Positions 58,613 through 64,000 of a DNA stretch of 64,000 nucleotides are shown one piece after another (position 1 is the stretch's first letter; the number at the start of each line of letters is the position of its first letter). Under the pieces are notes generated by a model. That model did not search any database. It had not been told where the DNA came from and saw nothing but the letters and a program-made list of their open reading frames with translations. The translations under genes and the position numbers were made by a program. The DNA lies in contig CM042979.1 in assembly GCA_023678885.1 (NCBI GenBank), positions 21,009,513 to 21,073,512 of the forward strand, written 5' to 3'. Source of the stretch: Pogostemon cablin (Eukaryota; Streptophyta; Magnoliopsida; Lamiales; Lamiaceae).

Positions 58613-58893
58613 TTCGACCTGAATGAGGTCAATTCGACCAGCCCTTCAGGTTGAATTGGTAGCACAACACGAGCAGAAGGTAGATTCGACCACGACAGGG
58701 GAATTTGACCTGGGCATCAGGTCGAATCGAGGTCGAATCGATTGGCAGAAATGCCAATTTGACCTCGTCACTTCGATTCAACCTGGGCAGTTGGTCGAAT
58801 CGATCACCTGGGACTTACAATGTGCCAATTCGAGCTGCAATTTGACTTGTAATGGTCAATTCAACCTGTTGCTGAGGTCGAATTGAGGCTCGG
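58613..58893 (+). repeat. TTCGACC/GGTCGAA array in U3 of copy c
   Basis: Four units. Unit starts at 58613, 58685, 58758 and 58841. Within units, a second forward heptamer follows at +19/+20 (in the last unit the TTTGACT at 58841 is itself the first member), the inverse GGTCGAA at +16 from that, and in unit 2 a further GGTCGAA at +11. CpG-decayed forms TTTGACC and TTCAACC are frequent. Confidence 0.9.
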
Positions 58894-58979
58894 AAACTTA
58901 CCATATCCATGTTTTTACACTGTTAATGCGTGTGATCACTTAAAAAGCCCATTCCAAGCCCAGGAAACATGATTATAAG

Positions 58980-58987
58980 TATAAAAG
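58980..58987 (+). promoter_or_regulatory. TATA box of LTR copy c
   Basis: TATAAAAG about 100 bases downstream of the last array heptamer; the same relation holds in copies a and b. The start of transcription would be near 59010. Confidence 0.7.
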
Positions 58988-59988
58988 AAGGCTTGTACAG
59001 CGTCATAGAGAGACAACTTGATCAAGAAGACAAGGAGATGTAGAGTTGAGAGGAGATCGATCCTTCATCATTCGGAGGGGCTGTGACAAATTCCGATAGA
59101 GATTCAAGTTAGATCGGTCCAACTAACCATGATTGTTCTTAGATCAATCATGGGCTAGAGCCGCTTCGGTAGTTCTATGGTTATGAAGATTTCATGAGTT
59201 AATTAGTCTTTCGTGTGTAAACTCCGTACAACACTACTTGTGGTTTATTTTATATAAGGTTGCGCATTTTAATCCATACTCACGGTCGTTTTATGCATCA
59301 ATAATTGTTGTGTAGAGTCTGAATACATAACTTGGTTATTGTTGAGTGCGTTAACTGCTGAGTAGGGTTTTATGTTATAATTCTAAGTGAAGGGATTCCG
59401 AAGTCTTGTTAGAACTATCTTATATGAATACTTGTTAATTGAATAATATTCGGGTTAATAAGTAGGATAAAGAGTATAACTTTATAGTACCTATAAAGGG
59501 AGATCAAATCGAGTTAGAGTACTAAGTGCACGGGAAATAATTAATTATGATAGTACCTAGAAAGGAGGTAAAGTATACATCTTGCTCCGAGGATATTCAC
59601 ACGTGTCATACACATATCTACTTGTGTCTATAGAGTAGATTTGCATAGTTTAGTGATGTGTCCATAAACCACAAGGCAGAGTCGGATACCGTCACATGAA
59701 AGATGAATTAATAAGTAAAACTGGATTACCTAACGAACTACCTACTATCTTACTTGATCACAACTCACTTATCTCTTCTTCTTGTCATTTAAATTACTTT
59801 TGTTACTTTATTATAAAATCACAACTATTATATTTTCCAACATAGTCATAATTTACTAGAATATAATTAAATTGATATTTATCCGTCCCTTGAGTTCGAT
59901 ATATAACTTGGTCACCTTGTAAACTACGATTGATATTCTTCATACTTGAGGATCAAATTATGTGTTGAGAAAATGCCTATCAAGTTTC

Positions 59989-60006
59989 TGGCGCCGTTGC
60001 CGGGGA
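59989..60006 (+). promoter_or_regulatory. Primer-binding site, Asp-tRNA type
   Basis: TGGCGCCGTTGCCGGGGA six bases after the LTR is the primer-binding sequence typical of plant Athila/Tat gypsy elements. Confidence 0.9.
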
Positions 60007-60095
60007 CGGCTTAAAGTATTTTTTTGTTATTTCTAGTTTTATTAGGACTATTTTAATTCTTTTTTTACTATCTAACTCTTTTTCTTTTCAGGTGT

Positions 60096-61679
60096 ATGCT
60101 CACAAGATCAAAGCAAGGTGAATTAGTACCATATAATCCTGAGATCGGAGCGTCATCGAGGAAGAAAAAGAAGAAGAAGGGTAAGAATAAGAACGTAGAA
60201 CCTACTACAGCTCTGAATTTTGGAGTTGAAGTGGACAAACCGAACCCAGAAGCAACTAAAACTGTAGTTGATCCAAAGGCAGCAGCAGAGGAAGTCGACA
60301 TGGCAGCGAATCTGGACAATCTGGCCATCCGTGAAGTCTTCAAGAATAACAGGGCTGGACATTTTGGGTTTCTAGGAGCAAGGGGGGCTAATGCGGACTT
60401 CGATCTTAACCCTGCTCTTATTAGCATGATAGAAAGGAACTCCTTTTCAGGAGGGACTTTCGAGGATCCACAACATCATTTAAACAAGTTCTTGGACTAT
60501 GCAAGTACTTAAAAAGACGCAAAAGAACATGAAGATGCTCGAAAGATCATTTTGTTTAAATTCTCGCTTACTGAAAAGGCGAGAGATTGGGACGACACTA
60601 TCAACGCAGCTGAATGCACTACTTGGGAGCAATTGAAGTTAAAGTTCTTGGAAAGATACATGCCACCTTCGAAGGTGTTCAAGATGAAGCAAGACATTAA
60701 CTAATTTGCTGTCGGTGGTGGAGAGAAGTTTCATGAAGCTTGGGATAGATTCAAGGACATGCTTCGTAAGTGTCCACAACATGGGCTATCTAAAGCTCAA
60801 TATATCAGTATATTCTACAGTGGATTGGACTGTGATTCTCGTATGTTATTAGATGTTTCTTCTAATGGAGCATTGCTTACTAAGTCATCCGTAGAGGCCG
60901 AGAAACTTTTTGAAGATATTTCGATGAACTCGAGAGATTGACCAACTGATAGAGTGAGAGACACTTACGTCCTTGGAAAGGTAGCTAAGGTTGAACATGC
61001 TATTGTGAAAACAAGTAGAGAAGATGAGATCGTCTCTAGCTTGTTGAGTATCAACAAGCTACTTGAGTCCCAACAAAAGTAAATCAGTGATATATCTCAG
61101 CGTGTACCAATCATGCAGCAGGAAGTTATGAATGATGGAACGATCCAAGAGGATATGAAAAAAGCAAACTATGCCATGGGCCAAAGTATTCAAGGAACGA
61201 GGTATCAAAATCAAGGCAACCAGAATTATCAGGGGAACTACAACAATCGTGGTCCTCCGGGTAATTATCAATAGCCTAGGAGGCCAGAGGTTTCATGGAG
61301 TAATCCTAACAATGCAATTGAACCTCCGACGGGTATTGATCCGGGTGCAAAAGTGGAAGAAGGAAAGCCAGGTTTCAAGGATACTGTTAACAGGTACATG
61401 GCTAGGAATGATGCTAGAGTGGATCGTCTTGAGGCCAAGTTAGAGAAGAAGATTGTTGCAAACTATAAGGATTTGACTACAAATGTGAAGAACCTTACAT
61501 TGTTGATGGGGGAGATGGCAGAAAGTGTTAACAAGCTCACTCAAACTATTGAGAAAGGGAAGCTCCCGTCGCAAAGTATTGAGAATCCAAAGTCCTGCAA
61601 CACCATCACATTAAGGTCTAGAACACAGTACGAGGGACCTATGAGGCCGAAATCAAAATTGGACACGTCAAAGGCTCAA
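60096..61679 (+). pseudogene. gag: gag of the Athila/Tat-type element
   Basis: One reading frame can be followed from MLTRSKQGEL at 60096 through the basic N-terminus (KKKKKKGKNKN), the capsid region (ADFDLNPALISMIERNSFSG; FSLTEKARDW; TTWEQLKLKFLERYMPPSK; FHEAWDRFKDMLRKCPQHGL) and an NYQGNYNN-rich linker to the array. It is interrupted by stops at 60510, 60702, 60939, 61080 and 61272, so the copy is dead. No zinc knuckle is seen, as is common for this group. It enters the heptamer array at 61680 without leaving the frame. Confidence 0.88.
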
Positions 61680-62096
61680 TTTGACCCCAATTCGACCAAT
61701 ACTACAGGTCGAATCTAACAGGAGAGGTCGAATTGGATGCCTGGATGTGATTTGGAAGCATCAGAGCCTCGATTCAACCACAAACAATTCAATTCGACCT
61801 GGGGGCCAGGTCGAATTGAGGTCGAATCTACCCTTCCAGAGCACTCTTTTTTATCAGAAGCCCGATTTGACCAGCTGCAGTTCAATTCAACTAGACCTTC
61901 AGGTCGAATTGAGGTCGAATCAGAGTGCAAAAATCTTACAGTGAACAGATTCGACTAGGGGGACTTCTATTCGACCAGACCTTTAGGTCGAATCCAGGTC
62001 AAATCAGAGATAGAGGGTGAGAATTGTGTTCCAGGTGCGCAATTCGACCACTATGTGCCCAATTCGACCAGAGCACCTGGTTGAATTGAGGTCGAA
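61680..62096 (+). repeat. In-frame TTCGACC/GGTCGAA array in the gag-protease region
   Basis: Five units start at 61680, 61773, 61866, 61950 and 62043 (periods 93, 93, 84, 93, all multiples of three). Units 2 to 5 have exactly the same geometry: forward heptamer, forward at +20, inverse at +16, inverse at +11. Unit 1 has the mirrored order 11-16-19. In the gag frame the units encode FNSTWGPGRIEVES, FNSTRPSGRIEVES, FYSTRPLGRIQVKS and similar peptides. Stops at 61716, 61956 and in GGTTGAA at 62079-62085 interrupt it; the last fits CGA to TGA change. The protease follows in the same frame. Confidence 0.93.
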
Positions 62097-63523
62097 TCAC
62101 CCCATACTGCACCTGTTTCTTCACCAAACACGCCTCGTGATGTGAACATTATGCCATTGGTTCTGAATGAGCAAAATACTGAGATCATAGCAGAGAAGAA
62201 GTGGGAAAGAGCCAAAAGGTTGAGAGCCGAGAAGGATAAAGCGGAGAAGGTCGAGCGTGATGAATGGGGTATCCCCAAAACAAAGATACCTCCGCCGTTT
62301 CCTTATAAGCTGGTTAAGAAGGGATTGGAAGAGAAGTTCAAGAAGTTTTCAGATATCATCAATAAGATAAGCTTGAGTATTCCTTTCTCTGAGGCAATAT
62401 TGGAGATGTCGTACTATGCCCGATTCCTTAAGGATATATTGTTGAAAAAGAGAAGCTTGAATGGAGTTGAGACGGTGAACTTGTCTAAAAATTACAGCTC
62501 GATTATCCAAAGGAAGCTTCCACAGAAGATGAAGGATCCGGGAAGCTTCACTATCTTGTGTGAGATTGGAAAAAGGCCGGCACGACGAGCCTTGTGCGAT
62601 CTTGGGACAAGCATCAATTTGATGCCATTGTCTATCTTTTAAAGGCTTAGTTCGGGGGATTATCTCCTACAACAGTTGCTCTATATTTGGCGGACAGGTC
62701 GATGACATTTCCGAAAGGTATCATTGAAGACGTTCTTGTCAAAGTAGATAAACTAGTCTTTCCTGTGGATTTTCTTGTACTTGAGATGGACGATGACAAG
62801 GATAACATCCCTCTTATCCTGGGGAGACCTTTTCTTGCTACTGCTGGGGCCATGATTGATGTTAAGAAGGGGGAGCTTATGTTGCAGATGGATAAAGAAA
62901 AGGTCCTATTCAACCTTGATAAAGCAATGAAGATGCCTATGGAGTCACAATGTCATAGTATTGATGTAGTGGAGGAGATTGTGAATGAAGACATATCTTT
63001 GATTCTATCGAAAGATCCTCTTGAGACATGTTTGGTGGAGTCTCTTACTTTTCCCACTACGGAGCTTGATGGTCTCTCCAATGATGCATGTATTGACTAT
63101 CTTGAGAATTTACTTGCATTAGGTGATGCCAGGGATGAACAGATCACGAAGACCACTGCTGACATGGTGAATCAGAAGTCCACTGTTAAGGAGGAAATGA
63201 AGCCTACTGCTAAGGAAGAGAAGCATGAGAGCAAGATAATTGAAGTGGTAGAGGAGATCACAGGACCAAGCGTATCTCTTACTTTTCCTACTACTAACTC
63301 TAATGTGATATTTGATAATCTTTTGGTTGCAGGAAAGATGGATGATCCATATCTGAAGCCTCCAAACATACATCCAGATTGTTATTCTTATATTGGTGTT
63401 GAAAATCTAACTTGTTTGATCCTTGCTTTACTACGCAAGTTGAGCCTACAATTGAGTGGAGGATTGACAAGAAGGAATCAAGCCAGTCATGGGAGGAAAG
63501 AAATTCAAAAAGTTATGTTTTAG
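62097..63523 (+). pseudogene. Protease region of the Athila/Tat-type element
   Basis: From 62142 the frame reads a charged linker, then KIPPPFPYKLVKKGLEEKFK and the aspartic protease with RALCDLGTSINLMPLSIF (active-site DLG). A stop at 62640 and a frame change near 62650 follow. The remainder (62687-63523) includes FPVDFLVLEMDDD and LILGRPFLATAGAMIDVKKG, the conserved end of this protease family, and then an acidic tail unlike reverse transcriptase. Confidence 0.88.
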
Positions 63524-64000
63524 TTACAAAGAAGGGTGAGATGATTGGTGCAGAAAATAAAAGAAGAAAGAAGTACTTGAAGGTAAGAATGCGAGAGGAT
63601 TGCCCTCAGATCCAGTAGTATAGGTACCGACGTGACTCTCCGACATTAAACAAGAGCGCCTGTTGGGGGCTTTTCCTCCCGTTTATTGCTTTATTTCATT
63701 TGTGCGAATAAGAAATTTTTATATTTGAAGTGCTTACTTATCGGCAATTACATCTCTTTGAAAACTTAGTTTCGACTATAGTTTCTACTAAGTTTTGGGG
63801 GTGTGTGATGTACTTACCTCAATAAGCACCGATAGTATAATCTTTTCTTTGTAAAGTTTATTGAAGAGTTTATTTTTTGCAGCATATTTAAACTTTAATC
63901 GGGTTTTATGTGTCGATTTTTTGTAATTGCCTAATGTTAAGTGGTATTTTGTTCCGTGTTTTGAGTTGTTTGCGGAGTTACTCATGAATGTGAAGTTTTA
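63524..64000 (+). other. Non-coding 3' region; no reverse transcriptase found
   Basis: A last open piece ends at 63618 (REDCPQIQ). Then come ACATTAAACAAGAGCGCCTG TTGGGGGC, a phrase usual in the 3' non-coding part of these elements, and a GTTTTGGGGGTGTG purine run at 63793-63806 that resembles a polypurine tract. The LTR start expected after it is not seen, so the 3' end is probably outside the window. No RT, RNase H or integrase motif occurs between 63524 and 64000. Confidence 0.6.

Larger units (their letters stand above)
58394..59982 (+). repeat. 5' LTR of plus-strand Athila/Tat-type element (copy c)
   Basis: TGATGAATGTGTTAATTCAC start and GAGAAAATGCCTATCA end, 1589 bp, followed at 59989 by the primer-binding site. 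It aligns with copies a and b in reverse. It contains the array 58613-58893 and TATAAAAG at 58980-58987. Confidence 0.9.

Noticed and set aside
58613..58893. Heptamer array as a CRISPR-like repeat-spacer array
   Set aside because: Repeats are only 7 bases, occur in both orientations, lie in a plant LTR, and there are no cas-like genes. The spacing pattern is different from any CRISPR array.
61715..61930. Minus-strand ORF over the coding array
   Set aside because: Open because the array is nearly self-complementary; the plus frame is continuous with gag and protease, so the minus frame is a shadow.

Overview
This is nuclear DNA from a flowering plant, almost certainly a eudicot. The background is AT-rich, coding exons are short with GT..AG introns, plant-type LTR retrotransposons (chromodomain gypsy, Athila/Tat-type gypsy, Tnt1-like copia) are nested in each other, and Stowaway, hAT and Mutator-like small elements are common. 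The genus cannot be fixed from the sequence alone. Only one clearly intact host gene is visible: a RABD2 (Rab1/Ypt1-class) small GTPase on the minus strand. Its eight coding exons lie between 32498 and 20749 and assemble without a break into 203 codons plus a stop. Layout: 1-1792 holds the 5' exons of a Helitron-type protein gene (minus strand), cut by the window edge. 1793-11377 is gene-poor and holds several small inverted-repeat elements. 11378-18822 looks like a Mutator-like element carrying a nested 5.1-kb gypsy element (11570-16686) with matched LTRs, a perfect 5-bp target duplication and a decayed gag-pol. 20749-32498 is RABD2. Its second intron is about 8.5 kb and holds an old, antisense gypsy copy (about 25558-30875) that was itself invaded by a TRIM-like element, a SINE-like fragment and other inserts. 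34855-36923 carries fragments resembling a B3-domain gene, split by a 1083-bp hAT element with a perfect 8-bp target duplication. 37629-42249 is a higher-order tandem repeat (two copies of about 1.7 kb, each with two about 0.53-kb subunits), interrupted by a 1208-bp solo LTR. 44145-64000 is a nest. A copia element starting at 44145 is broken by a solo gypsy LTR in its leader (45721-47389), by a probable solo LTR in gag (49073-50877) and by a minus-strand Athila/Tat-type element from 53868. That last element is in turn broken by a second hAT copy (55823-56923) and by a plus-strand relative starting at 58394, whose gag-protease region runs to near the window edge with no reverse transcriptase following. 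The most unusual signal is an array of the heptamer TTCGACC and its complement GGTCGAA, with variable spacers but fixed spacing. It occurs in the U3 region of all three related gypsy LTRs, just upstream of a TATA box. It also occurs inside the gag-protease coding region of the 58394 element, where units repeat every 93 (once 84) bases, keep frame, and encode a peptide repeat. Two unrelated LTR families in the same nest carry different CpG-containing dyad-word arrays.
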